DNA of 39,770 bases from Lingula anatina (lineage: Eukaryota; Brachiopoda; Lingulata; Lingulida; Lingulidae). Shown in pieces: positions 10,001 to 18,713 of this stretch. The stretch lies in NCBI RefSeq assembly GCF_001039355.2, contig NW_019776165.1, positions 59,219 through 98,988 on the forward strand, written 5' to 3'. Under the pieces are notes generated by a model. That model was given only the letters and a program-made list of their open reading frames with translations, did not search any database and was not told the origin of the DNA. The number at the start of each line of letters is the position of its first letter. Position 1 is the first letter of the stretch. A program made the position numbers and the translations under genes.

Positions 10001-13000
10001 GATGCAGTTTTTAAGAGGACTTAGACTTTTCCCCTGTATACTTTATGATTTCATGATTTACTAGCAGATTAAAAGCTATACATTGTAGTATGTGTATCCT
10101 GTATCCCATATTTTTTGCAGTCGAAGGGCTTTGTAACAATATTCCTGCAGGACATATGCAGATTGGTTTCAACGTGGGAACACTGCCGGGTATATCATGG
10201 CAGCCGTACCTGGGGTGGACAACTTCTGGAAAACCCAAAATAACAGCCGAGGAAGTCGATCTGGGGGAGAACAAAGGTAGTATAACATGGTTTGACGTAG
10301 CATGGATTGGCCTGGCATGACAAAGCATGATACTGAATGGCATGGCATGAAATTCAAAATCATAGCACGGCATGGCATGGCATGGCATGGCATGACAGGC
10401 ATATAGTATAGCAAAATATGGCATAATATGGCACTGCATGGCATGGCATAATCACAAAGGAAGTTTGTTCGAAAGTTGGTAATGTGCTTCAGTTTAAAAT
10501 AAACTTCAGTAACTAATGATCCACAACGCTAACCATTGTCATCATATTATAAAATGTACCTCAAGCAAAAATACTCTTAAAATTGACAAATTTTGGTCTA
10601 TGTTTCTTTTGCGACAAGGAACCTTCATTCGTAATAACCTGCATTACAGGAATCCAGAATAGCGAGGGTTGTTTACTGGTACCTGCAGGTACTCGATACT
10701 GCATGCGTGCATCAGTCTGTGTGTGTGATGCGTGTGTGTTTGTGCGCCCAAATACTCACACAAATATCGTTTCTTTTAGGAATGTGTCCCCATCACACTG
10801 TTTTTAATGTAAAACAACATACCCTTGCCACGGCGGACACAGATAGTGGGATATACGGCGCTTCGGTATGTGAAACTTTTGTACATGTATACGTGTATAG
10901 AACTATGCAGTGTAACCCATTTATTTTGAAATTGTTCTAACATTCCACGCATACCTTCTATCTATGAACCTTCATGATCAGGGTTAAAAAGATCTTGATT
11001 TGTCATTAGCGTATCAAACGTTTTCTGAAAATATTTTGTTTTAAAACAGATGGATCTTTTCTTACAAAATTTTCACTTTGTGGGTTAAGGAAATATCAGA
11101 TTTAAATTTTGCACTTTTAGGTTGTACATAGTTCATGTTTAACAATTGATATAGTACCTATCATGCACGTAACTATGGTTTACAACACATAATTAATATA
11201 CATAGCAATTTACATTCAAACATATATTTATATCTCCCAGGCATTTCGTTACACCAAACTGGCTCCCGATACATCTCTCCGAGTACGTTGGTTTGGGGCC
11301 TTAGGTGCAAAATCCCAAAGTCCAGCACCCGGATGTCTGCGATTTTATTTTACCTTTAATGGAGAAGAGTGTAAATCTCCCACTCCGATAGATGGAGCCA
11401 TTGCATGGCTCACCGATCCCATCATCCAAACACGGACGACTCATTCAAGTAGGCGACGTCTTAAAGTCCTTCTTATATGCTCTAATTAACATGTGTACTT
11501 CTTTCCAGTCTATATATTCCATGACGTTAAACAAACATTTCACTTGTTTGTAATTCAATAATCATAGATGCAGGTAGTCATAATGGCGGCATCTCTGCAT
11601 GATTGAAAAAATATGGACAATTGGACGTAAAAGCATCATTTAGAAAGATTAAAAGAGAAAAAAATAGTCAATAATTTTAGTTAAAAACAAGTTTTATCAG
11701 TACACATCCTTTCACCGTAGTAGAACTAATATGTTTATCGCTCTGTTATTTGTTTTTTTTTTAAGTTGAAGGGATTTGCCAAAATCTAGGCCAAGGAGAT
11801 TATGCAGTTGCTTTGAATGTTGGACAGTGTCTATTTGGCAACCTCAACCAAATGGATCCGGACCCTCACGTCAATGACGTCTCCAGGATTATTGTGGAGG
11901 AAGTTAGACTTGGGAAGTCACAGTTTGCAGGTAGGGCTAGTTTTATTTTGGATATACACGTACTGGGGTAGTTCTTGGGGATTCCAGCACTTTGCCCTTT
12001 AACACCATGATGCAGTTGTATATCAGTGGCGGATTTGGAGGGGTCAGGGGGTCCTGAAATAATGAAAAATGCAGGCCCCGAACCCCACGCCAAGGGGGCC
12101 CGAGGGTCGGTATCGTATGTCATTCCTAAAAAAAGAAGCAGGCCCCCCTTCACATAATCCTAGATCCGCCCCTGGTTATTTACGCTTTTTAAACGATTTT
12201 TAACGAGCATAAAGCAGCTAAAATTCAGTGTCAGTCGTTTGTTCTGTTATTCTTCTTTTTATTTTTTCACTTTTGAACAAATGTTAAAAATATAGGTGCG
12301 CAAAATCTATATTTCCTCAAAATAAGGGGAGGTCTCGCACGTAAACTAAAAGGAAAATTAACAATTTCCGCCGACTTTAAGTACTCCTGCTCAAATATCG
12401 GATGTTAAATAAGAGGGAGCCTCAGCCAAGTGAGTTAACAAGGGCCTTCAACTTTTGTCACAGGGGACTTTTGTGTTTAGAAATCGACAAAAAGTTTTAG
12501 ACTTGGTAAACTACCATTTTACTTCAAGAACCCACGAACTGCAACTTACACAAGGGTATAATCGTAAATTATGCTAGCTATGCATCCTTTTTTTTCAAAT
12601 TTATATTTGTTTTGCTTATAAAAGGTCAGATTTCACATTTTATCTGCTTTTTCGATTTCAGAGCAGGCGGTATTGCTCACGTGCAGCTTTGAATCCAGTA
12701 GTATCTGCGGTTTCACGCAATCAACTAACGACGATTTTAATTGGACAAGACGCTCCGGGGGCACCTCCAGTTCCTACACGGGCCCCTCATCTGCATACAG
12801 CGGGTCGTATTATATGTACATAGAAACATCATCCCCGGTAAGTGTATAAAATTTTTATTGATTGATCGTACTTTTCTATGGCAACATCAGTTTGAGCCAA
12901 AGAGAAAAGTGTTAAAATGGATTGCATTAGCATAAAATAAAATTTGGATCGAACTGTTGTAATAGACATATTGTATTGAAGAAATTAGAGCGCTTGCCTG

Positions 13001-16000
13001 GTCTTGTTATTGATCATCTACACTATTGCAATCTAGTGGGTTACTGAATATAACTGTATCCTACCATTCCCTTTGAGAAACAGAGAGGAACAGGTAGTTT
13101 TAGTAAGGCTATCCCGTATTATATAAATATATCAGCACATGCTCACAAGTAAATAATTATATGCTATAATGTTATAGAATTACACGGCATGATTCCACAC
13201 TAGACAGTATCTGCGTAAAAGTTTAAAAAGAAAAAACTTAATTCCATCCCATTTCATATAGATATAGATATAGATAGATAGATAGATAGATAGATATTAT
13301 GCGTGTGGTTTCATGGTTTTCATTTTTGCAATGAGATAATATATATATATATATATTAGAGGGTGCTAGGCGACACTGCAGTTCTGTACACCCCCAATTT
13401 GAACCTCGCTGGAGGGTGTGGCCGGCTGGTCTTCCGGTACCATGCGTATGGCTCCAGCTTGGGCTACCTGAGGGTCAAGCTATACAATGGTCAGCACATG
13501 ACCCAGCAGCTTTGGGCATACAGCGGATATTCCAAGAACACATGGCAAGAAACTAACGTGTATTTCAAACAAGGCGGGAACTTTCAGGTTAGTTCTGGGT
13601 GGCCTAATGGACAGGTGGTCGATGGGCAGTTGTTGGGGGTAGGGTCAAAGGAAGAGTTTGATTAGTGTATTGGGGAGAGGGGGTACTGTACTGCCTTCAC
13701 TTACACGGACCTAGTTTGCGTCCCATGCATTGTCCTCACAGTGGATCTAGGCATGAAATCGACATGGCCCCAAACAACTTTCAGTCATTTGGGGACCATT
13801 TGCTTTTATACATGCATCATGAGTCGCCATTTAGATTTTGTTTTTGTATCAACTGTGTTTGGTACAATGTCCGAGCTTTCGGCTTGCTGCCTTCTGTAAG
13901 GACTCAGGGACTTTTTATTTTTTGAGGACTTGACGTAGGCAGCAAGCCGAAAGTTTAGACATTGTAACAAACATAGTAGTTCTTTATAGATGCATTTAAA
14001 TCTGACTTATTTATCACATAAACATGCATGATCCACATTTTCTGTGACTATCATTCATTATCACATTGTCTAGATTTAACGAGCATCACTAGCTGCAGAA
14101 ACAGCAGAAACGTACGTTGCGGATTTCAGTTTCTGAAAAAAAATCACACAGGGTCGGCTTCGCATCCGGGCCCCCTTCAAATAATCCTGGATCCGCCTCT
14201 GCATGGTATTGGAGATGATTCCCAATGATCTTAGTGCACATTTCACCTTATTCCAGATCGCATTTGAAGGTGTGCGAGGTCGAGGCGTTACAGGTGATAT
14301 TGCCATAGATGCCGTGGCTGTGTTCAATGTCAGCAGCTCCTACTGCAACTCACCGAATCGAGGTATGGAAAAACGTTAAGCCGCCCTCATCAAAGGTCGT
14401 TGATACCGAGTTCATCTCGTTCTAAATGGAATATTACATATCAGATACTGAGATAACGGTGGCTGTTAAACAGTGAATTTCAGAGTGATTTGATTGGTTC
14501 TAGACAACGTCACGCTTGTAGAGAAATCTCACCGGCAGAATGCTTACCGGTAGGCCTACCTCAGAGTATCTACCAGTAAATACTCCATATAATACCCAAA
14601 TTGCCAATAACAGTGTAGTGCTAACGGGTGTTTTTATGTCTCGATCTGGAAAGGCACTACAACAGTTTGATATTTAAACCATACTGGGGCAATTGAATGA
14701 CCTTATCGGTTTGGCTTGAATAATAAGTCTCGAGTCCCTGTCACTGCAAAACAAACGCTGTTTTGTAGATATGATGATCAAAGTTTATTATGGTGAATGT
14801 GGAGCGCTTTGGTTACTTGTCCATGAACGGTGTAGCTTACGTATACGGTCCAAAACTACAAAAAATATAAATAAATAAACAAAATTAAATAAATGAATTT
14901 TGAATATAGTATATAATTAAGTAGAATGTAACAAATAAGTGATGGATTAATGCTTACTTTTTACGCCCCTGCTTATACATGTAGTTCATAACGTGTGTCC
15001 ACCTGTGCCGTTCAATCGTTCATAGCATTGTTCATATAATAAGTGCGCATTACCACTCTGCGCACATCCGGTGCATTTACAGTCCCGGTGAGACAAGAAT
15101 GGTAGTCCGCTAGGAACCGTAGACCGTTCCCCATTACTTTGTACAGGTGCTATGCGTCCAGTCAAGAACTTCTTGGACAAGTATACTAACCCCAGTACTC
15201 CATCTAATCCTAGCCTGTACTTATCATTTGGGAGACCGGACTTCCATTCCAGGACTACCATTCCTGTCACACCGGACGCGTTCACGACAAGTTGATCCGC
15301 GGACTAACTAGTCCGGCGATCAAATAGAGCGGGCACTTGACAGTGGATTCCCTGTATCTTACGAACCGAAGGTGTCATAACGATGTATAAGCCGTCGTAG
15401 GTATAAGTTTGTCATATTTTTGTCACACCCGGCCCTCACATGGAAGTATTGAGGCTGGTGCATTTCACTCGTACCGGGGAAATTGAGAAAGTTTAAAAGA
15501 GCTCTTGAAAGAGTTCGGAAATGGGTATATAGATAGTAATTTTCTCAATGTATTTTGGTAGATTATATGATGTGCTATTAAGGAGTTGCACATTGGCATT
15601 GTACATGTACATCTTTAAGTCAATTGCGCAACGTAGTTCTTATACTATTTTCTTTTTACAGTCCTATCAGTAACGTAATAACAACGAGTTTCCTGCACAT
15701 GCAGGAAGCATTCCCTACTTGAATTGTGTGTCCTTAATCAATTGTTCGAAGTTGAAGCTGACAAGTTTACTGTAGAGCATGGGTATAAATTTATAAATTC
15801 TGTGAAGATACATGTAAATTCTATACAAGCGTTCATGTATCAAACACATTTTAATATGGGATGCAAGTCCAATTAATAAGACGAGTGAGAACACATTTTC
15901 ATTCTATCTTTAGATCTACCTAAAGCTGCTCAACAGGTGTTTAATCTTCGTCACTGGAACTGGTACAACCTAAACTTCACAGGTCTGGGAGAAATCAAGG

Positions 16001-18713
16001 TATATCAATATATCAATTATATGATTAACTCTCTCTCTCTCTATCTCTCTGCCTTCCTTTCTATCCCCCTCTCTTTCATTCCTTTTAATACAGCTATAAA
16101 TTCTGTCGAAAATTGGTATTGGTTTTTTCATGTTCCATTTATATTTACAAAAAAATAAATAAAAAAATAAATAAAAATAATAATAATAAATAAATAAATA
16201 AAAATAAATAAAAATAAATAAAAAATAATAAAAATAATAAAAAATTAAAAAAAATTATAAAAAAAAATAAATAAAAAAAAGATCCGAAATCCCCCATACG
16301 CTCATTCAAATCCTTACATAGGCATACCATTTTATGTGTTGGATAAAAAAGTTATAATACTGATGCATCTATGAGGATCAAAAATGTAATATGTAATATT
16401 TAAAGTAGACCTTCATAGATGCATCAGTATTGTAACTTATTTTAAGATCTATACGGTGATTTGACATTAATCTTCAATGTGTTGGATAAAAAACTATTAT
16501 AATCATTATTAATATACTAGTATGTGTAATAAAACTTTAGCGTGTTTATATCAATTTCAGAGCATGATCTACCCCAAGATCTCCTCTACCAGTGGCCTGA
16601 GGGTCAGTATGACAGCCACAGTGATGACCAGTCAGTACGTATAGTATGACTCTTACATATTAGAGACCGTTCAAAATGAATTATATCGACCAAGGTTATC
16701 TCCCAAAGTCAGTATATCCAAAATTTGTAACCATTGTTAATATCAAGGTAAAATGATCGTGTACACAGCATATACGGTTATATGTACATCGTTTAGTTCT
16801 TAAGGCAGCGATTATCATTTAAATCTCCCAAAAAGATACATACGTTATTACCACCAGTCAGAGACTTAAAAGGATAACAACTCTTCATTTTGGCCGAAAA
16901 TGAATTTTCCTGGGATAAACGACGATTTTCCTACACTTGCCAACGGTAAATGAATCCATTTCTACATTCAAAGCTAGTCCCTGTTTTTTTTTTTTTCTAG
17001 AAAGTTTGTTTTTTGGTAATAATCTCTTATGTATAGCCATCTATGGAGGTCACGAGGTCCGACGACAAGCACATATTTCAGAATAATTAATATAATATGT
17101 TTCCACATGAAGGTAAAGGTCTGAAAACACAACGATACCTACGTTACCTACAAGAAGTTTCAGGGTAATATGATACGCATTAAAGGAATATCAGCGTGCA
17201 CAAGCATTGATGCAAGATCATCTGTTTTCGAGATTATATATTATTTAATAAGCAATCCCGTAGATGTTTTTGATCATTAAGATTCCAGAAGATACTTACG
17301 TGACCGATCCATACGGTACAAACTAGCGAAGAAATAAGAGCTAAACTATCAAAATTACTCTTAAATGTAAGCTCTGTGTAGTAGTGTTTATTGGCTGTCA
17401 ATGTTTCAAATACCAGCGACTTGTCAGTTTCAGAAAAACTTTTCAAATCAAGTGACACTGATTGAAATTCCTTCATAACTTAATGATGTCGAGTGGCGTG
17501 TTATTCAGTAATTCTAATTACATTAATCGAGAGTCCTTGTGTAGTTAGTGTGCATTAGCTAGGCAAATAAAACTTAATGTGTACTAACAGTATATACTTA
17601 CATGTAGAAATTTGCAATTTGTTTCCGACCTACCATATTTGACAAAACAAATTTTATGTTCTTCAGTTTGGGACAAAACCGAAGTACACAAGTAGACTAC
17701 AATCATTGAGTGGCCTATTGGGCTTAATCTTTCTTATTCTATAGAACTTGCACGGTTTCCTATTTGATTGGAGAAGCGAACACTAAGCAAACACTATAAT
17801 TTATGGTACACTCAACTCTTGTATGTGTGCCTTTAATACATTATTTCCTTTTTTATTTTTCCTTTAATGCATTAATTTGCTGCAAATAAACGTAACGAAA
17901 TTTCACAGCTTGTAACAAAGGTCCTTTTAGTTCCTGCTCTGCAGTGAAAAATGTCACCTCTTTTTTTAGGAGATTGGGTCCTTGTACGCAGTGGCAGTTC
18001 CGGTTTGGCGGGCACGTTTGCCCTGTACCGACACACTCGGTGGAGGGCTCTCGCTACACGTATTCTTACCAAACAACAACACAGCATCTGTTCCCCATAA
18101 CAGGTATAAAGTACCCTCCACAGGAGTTCAACTCGATCGCTTCCTGTCATTATTGTCATTGTTGTTATTATGTCTTTTAATTTTATTATGTCTTTTATTA
18201 TTTCCGCAACCCTTTATATACAGGGTAGTCTATAAAAACGACCTATTTTACTGTCCATCTCAATTCAAAATAGGTCGTTTTTTATGGACCATCCCATAAA
18301 GTTACTAAGACACTGGTAAGTGTATACAATAATAAAAATAAGTGCTTGGATTTACTCAATACATGCTGATATAAATGTATGAGTCGCGTGAAAGACCCTC
18401 ACGATAAAATTACCTTGGTTTAAATGTTAGTGGTGATCAAATTGATTTCGATAAAAATGGAAAATAGTTTTTTCTTAATAAAGTTGTCTTGGTTTATGCC
18501 AACATACACTTAACTGCCATCTATCGTCATTTTGAAGCAAGATAAGACGTAATTCTTATTATTCCAGTGAGCGGTATTTGTACGGGTCTACCCGCAGAGA
18601 ACCTGGTACTCAGCATACATACCTCTTCATGCGGGGGGTCTCCAGCGGTGGATGCAGTCACTGGCTGGCAGACAAGTTTCTTCGTCTCTGCAGAGGAGGT
18701 CGTCCTGCCTTAA
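5260..18713 (+). CDS. Gene A: secreted protein with three CTHRC1-like domains and a MAM domain (691 aa)
   Basis: Fifteen exons join at 5260-5385, 8042-8165, 8653-8717, 9520-9715, 10121-10276, 10780-10865, 11241-11448, 11766-11930, 12662-12837, 13360-13587, 14257-14362, 15914-15999, 16561-16634, 17970-18103 and 18568-18713. They total 2076 nt, a single open frame to TAA. Order: signal peptide (about 1-23), a six-cysteine N-terminal region (32-75), CTHRC1-like domain 1 (about 86-222), domain 2 (about 224-375), MAM (378-546) and domain 3 (about 548-691). CTHRC1 landmarks are visible: LRVRW, FYFTFNG-x-x-C, a GIC motif and a closing EEV strand. CTHRC1 is a secreted glycoprotein linked to Wnt/planar polarity signalling and matrix; its collagen repeat is absent here. 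A role in extracellular binding is inferred. Gene B is its tandem paralogue without MAM. The start is the first ATG, with a hydrophobic leader, conserved in both copies. Confidence 0.88.
5567..5845 (+). repeat. Insertion in gene A intron 1 with a chance reading frame
   Basis: About 280 bp absent at the aligned place in gene B intron 1 (near 24050). It carries an open frame running from 5642 to 5995, partly beyond the insertion. The translation matches no family I recognise. Ends and target duplication are unclear. Confidence 0.4.
6497..6840 (+). repeat. Non-autonomous interspersed repeat with GCCAAGG ends
   Basis: Begins CCTCCGCCAAGG and ends with CCTCCTTGGCGG, a short inverted pair. The interior repeats a TTATTGATTGATTATTGA tract followed by CCGGATCACCACCAAA twice (6534 and 6676). 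It also includes TCCATAACTTTTTGAGTTATG and an ACAAACAAACACAC tail region, a layout seen in abundant invertebrate repeats. Confidence 0.5.
6901..6976 (-). repeat. tRNA-derived SINE head (minus strand)
   Basis: The reverse complement reads GGTTAGAATGTCCGACTC, then GTGGGTTCAAGCCCGTC. It contains a good RNA polymerase III B-box (GGTTCAAGCC) with an A-box-like part at tRNA spacing, and could fold like a tRNA. It sits inside other repeats with no clean acceptor stem, so it is a SINE piece, not a tRNA gene. Confidence 0.55.
7032..7087. repeat. (AT)n microsatellite
   Basis: Uninterrupted TA dinucleotides for about 56 bases in gene A intron 1; absent from gene B. Confidence 0.95.
8042..8165 (+). CDS. 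Gene A exon 2: cysteine-rich N-terminal region
   Basis: 124 nt, residues 43-83 plus the first base of codon 84. Acceptor TTTAATAG, donor A|GTAAGT. Cysteines at 52, 56, 63 and 75 follow C32 and C41 of exon 1. The spacing matches no module I can name. The exon is conserved in gene B at 24675-24798. Confidence 0.8.
8366..8542. mobile_element. MITE, 177 bp, gene A intron 2
   Basis: Starts GGCCCCATTCATAATAGGGG and ends with its near inverted copy CCCCTATTCTGAATGGGACC; arms of about 40 bp extend through GACTAACTAGTCCGAGGG. The aligned intron of gene B has no such sequence. Termini resemble those of 8728-9015 and 30010-30287. Confidence 0.85.
8653..8717 (+). CDS. Gene A exon 3: start of CTHRC1-like domain 1
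   Basis: 65 nt, finishing codon 84 and ending in phase 0 at residue 105. It encodes the QQWTW segment that aligns with the first strand of the CTHRC1 C-terminal domain. The acceptor must be the second AG of ACAGAG, because the first would give an immediate stop. Donor CTG|GTCAGT. A MITE begins 10 bases after this exon. Confidence 0.7.
8728..9015. mobile_element. MITE, 288 bp with ~125-bp inverted arms, 10 bp after a splice donor
   Basis: Starts GGGACCATTCAGATTGAGAA and ends TTCTCAATCTAAATGGTCCC. The arms pair through GGCGGACCTACAT and the AAGGAAGACCGCTTT block, and leave only a short loop. Flanks are TAA and TCA, near the 3-bp TWA duplication of PIF/Harbinger elements. Gene B shows the empty site (GTTTAACAGTGTCTAC at 25164-25179). 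Confidence 0.88.
9520..9715 (+). CDS. Gene A exon 4: core of CTHRC1-like domain 1
   Basis: 196 nt, residues 106-170 plus one base. It encodes ALRVRWSGS, then [11 protein letters not shown] and GIEAVDW, matching CTHRC1 ALRVLFSGS, RWYFTFNGAEC and PIEAI. C147 is the FTFNG-linked cysteine. The second cysteine that CTHRC1 has just before this strand is replaced here (HGSRFYF). Donor GAAT|GTGAGT. Confidence 0.9.
9796..9840. repeat. (GATAT)n microsatellite
   Basis: Pentanucleotide tract in gene A intron 4; the same tract occurs at 25947-25984 in gene B, so it predates the duplication. Confidence 0.9.
10121..10276 (+). CDS. Gene A exon 5: end of CTHRC1-like domain 1
   Basis: 156 nt, codon 171 to codon 223 (split). 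It encodes [10 protein letters not shown], aligning with CTHRC1 EGLCEGIGAG, and ends KITAEEVDL like the CTHRC1 RIIIEEL strand. The GTC cysteine of CTHRC1 reads GTL here. Acceptor TTTTTTGCAG, donor AAAG|GTAGTA. One codon longer than in gene B. Confidence 0.88.
10300..10450. repeat. (GGCAT)n degenerate repeat
   Basis: Imperfect GCATG/GGCAT units in gene A intron 5. A more degraded version fills 26620-26870 in gene B. Confidence 0.8.
10780..10865 (+). CDS. Gene A exon 6: start of CTHRC1-like domain 2
   Basis: 86 nt, residues 223-251, phase 0 end. It encodes [14 protein letters not shown] and GIYGAS, the linker and first strand of domain 2. Acceptor TTCTTTTAG, donor TCG|GTATGT. Confidence 0.82.
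11241..11448 (+). CDS. Gene A exon 7: core of CTHRC1-like domain 2
   Basis: 208 nt, residues 252-320 plus one base. It encodes [26 protein letters not shown] and [10 protein letters not shown], the clearest CTHRC1 match in the window. C283 and C295 correspond to CTHRC1 cysteines. Acceptor ATCTCCCAG, donor TCAA|GTAGGC. Confidence 0.93.
11766..11930 (+). CDS. Gene A exon 8: end of CTHRC1-like domain 2
   Basis: 165 nt, residues 321-375 plus the first base of codon 376. It encodes [17 protein letters not shown] and VSRIIVEEV, close to CTHRC1 EGLCEGIGAG, WVGTC and VSRIIIEEL. C325 and C342 are conserved. Donor GCAG|GTAGGG in phase 1, the same phase as the end of the MAM block that follows. Confidence 0.92.
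12024..12174. mobile_element. hAT-like MITE (GGCGGAT ends), gene A intron 8
   Basis: Starts CAGTGGCGGATTTGGAGGGG and ends CCTAGATCCGCCCCTG, an imperfect inverted pair of a widespread repeat with CAGGGGCGGATCCAGG ends. Alignment with gene B intron 8 stops at its left edge, so it sits on the breakpoint of the MAM cassette difference. A clear target duplication is not visible. Confidence 0.7.
12662..12837 (+). CDS. Gene A exon 9: MAM domain, first part
   Basis: 176 nt, residues 376-434. It encodes [26 protein letters not shown] and [13 protein letters not shown], the standard MAM opening with two cysteines (C383, C391). Acceptor GATTTCAG in phase 1, donor CCG|GTAAGT in phase 0. No counterpart in gene B. 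Confidence 0.93.
13258..13297. repeat. (GATA)n microsatellite
   Basis: ATAGATATAGAT followed by pure GATA units in intron 9 of gene A. Confidence 0.9.
13360..13587 (+). CDS. Gene A exon 10: MAM domain, middle
   Basis: 228 nt, residues 435-510, phase 0 at both ends. It encodes [20 protein letters not shown] and LRVKLYNG, typical of MAM strands; C454 is the third MAM cysteine. The acceptor TTAG is preceded by an (AT)n run instead of a pyrimidine tract. Donor CAG|GTTAGT. Confidence 0.92.
13864..13966. repeat. Hairpin repeat in gene A intron 10
   Basis: The arm ACAATGTCCGAGCTTTCGGC at 13864 pairs with GCCGAAAGTTTAGACATTGT at 13946-13965, leaving about 50 bases of loop. Probably a small MITE. 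Confidence 0.75.
14117..14201. mobile_element. Degraded short copy of the GGCGGAT MITE
   Basis: TTGCGGATTTCAG at the left and TAATCCTGGATCCGCCTCTG at the right resemble the ends of 12024-12174. It ends 55 bases before exon 11. Confidence 0.6.
14257..14362 (+). CDS. Gene A exon 11: MAM domain, end
   Basis: 106 nt, residues 511-545 plus one base, phase 1 end. It encodes [20 protein letters not shown], the MAM closing signature, with the fourth cysteine at 540. Acceptor TTATTCCAG, donor CGAG|GTATGG. The three MAM exons together are a phase 1-1 module that can be gained or lost without a frameshift. Confidence 0.93.
14363..15913. other. Long intron 11 of gene A
   Basis: No exon with matching phase was found. 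A short block around 15293-15325 (GATCCGCGGACTAACTAGTCC) resembles the arms of the MITEs at 8366 and 30010, so a broken copy is likely. The minus-strand open frame at 14986-15285 resembles no family I know. Confidence 0.5.
15914..15999 (+). CDS. Gene A exon 12: start of CTHRC1-like domain 3
   Basis: 86 nt, residues 546-574, phase 1 start and phase 0 end. It encodes [19 protein letters not shown], equivalent to the QQWTW strand of domain 1. Acceptor TATCTTTAG. Nearly identical to gene B 28234-28319, which directly follows domain 2 there. Confidence 0.88.
16030..16080. repeat. (TC)n-rich tract
   Basis: CTCTCT repeats just after exon 12. Gene B has a purer (TC)n at 28350-28398 at the same place. 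Confidence 0.8.
16148..16281. repeat. A-rich (AAAT)n low-complexity tract
   Basis: About 130 bases made almost only of A and T in AAAT/AAT units. It accounts for the minus-strand open frame seen here, which is not a gene. Confidence 0.9.
16349..16439. repeat. Hairpin repeat in gene A intron 12
   Basis: AAGTTATAATACTGATGCAT and ATGCATCAGTATTGTAACTT are near-perfect inverted arms around a loop of about 45 bases. Absent from gene B. Confidence 0.75.
16561..16634 (+). CDS. Gene A exon 13: CTHRC1-like domain 3, LRV strand
   Basis: 74 nt, residues 575-598 plus two bases. It encodes [20 protein letters not shown], matching the ALRVRW strand of the other domains. I chose donor AGTCA|GTACGT because only phase 2 keeps exon 14 in the CTHRC1 frame in both genes; GTCAGT four bases earlier would be phase 1. 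Two near copies of this exon exist in gene B. Confidence 0.82.
16850..17095 (+). repeat. Dispersed repeat, copy 2 of 2
   Basis: Shares ordered blocks with 2195-2445, including TTCATTTTGGCC, AATGAATTTTCCTGG and TAATAATCTCT. It lies in intron 13 of gene A and is absent from gene B. Confidence 0.6.
17970..18103 (+). CDS. Gene A exon 14: CTHRC1-like domain 3, FRF strand
   Basis: 134 nt, codon 599 to codon 644 (split). It encodes [15 protein letters not shown], aligning with CTHRC1 CCQRWYFTFNGAEC; C604 and C616 are conserved. Acceptor TTTTTTTAG, donor ACAG|GTATAA. The neighbouring frames end in a stop or lose all similarity. Confidence 0.88.
18219..18298. mobile_element. Mini-MITE, about 80 bp, gene A intron 14
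   Basis: ACAGGGTAGTCTATAAAAAC and the arm GACCTATTTT pair with AAAATAGGTCGTTTTTTATG and GACCATCCC. Gene B lacks it at the aligned position near 29660. Confidence 0.8.
18568..18713 (+). CDS. Gene A exon 15: CTHRC1-like domain 3 end and stop
   Basis: 146 nt, residues 644-691, then TAA. It encodes [18 protein letters not shown] and [11 protein letters not shown], matching the GLCEGIGAG, GTC and IIIEELP run that closes CTHRC1. C648 and C665 are conserved. Acceptor TATTCCAG. One residue longer than in gene B. Confidence 0.92.

Noticed and set aside
10011-10444. Minus-strand open frames rich in CHAMP/MPCHA
   Set aside because: They come from the degenerate (GGCAT)n repeat and overlap gene A exon 5 on the other strand.
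14986-15285. Minus-strand open frame of 99 codons in gene A intron 11
   Set aside because: No known motif and no partner exon; next to a broken MITE piece.
16145-16330. Minus-strand hydrophobic open frame
   Set aside because: Product of the A-rich (AAAT)n tract; translates to F, L, I and Y only.
16631-16640. Donor GTCAGT four bases before the chosen GTACGT in exon 13
   Set aside because: It would give phase 1 and place exon 14 out of the CTHRC1 frame, with a stop in both genes.
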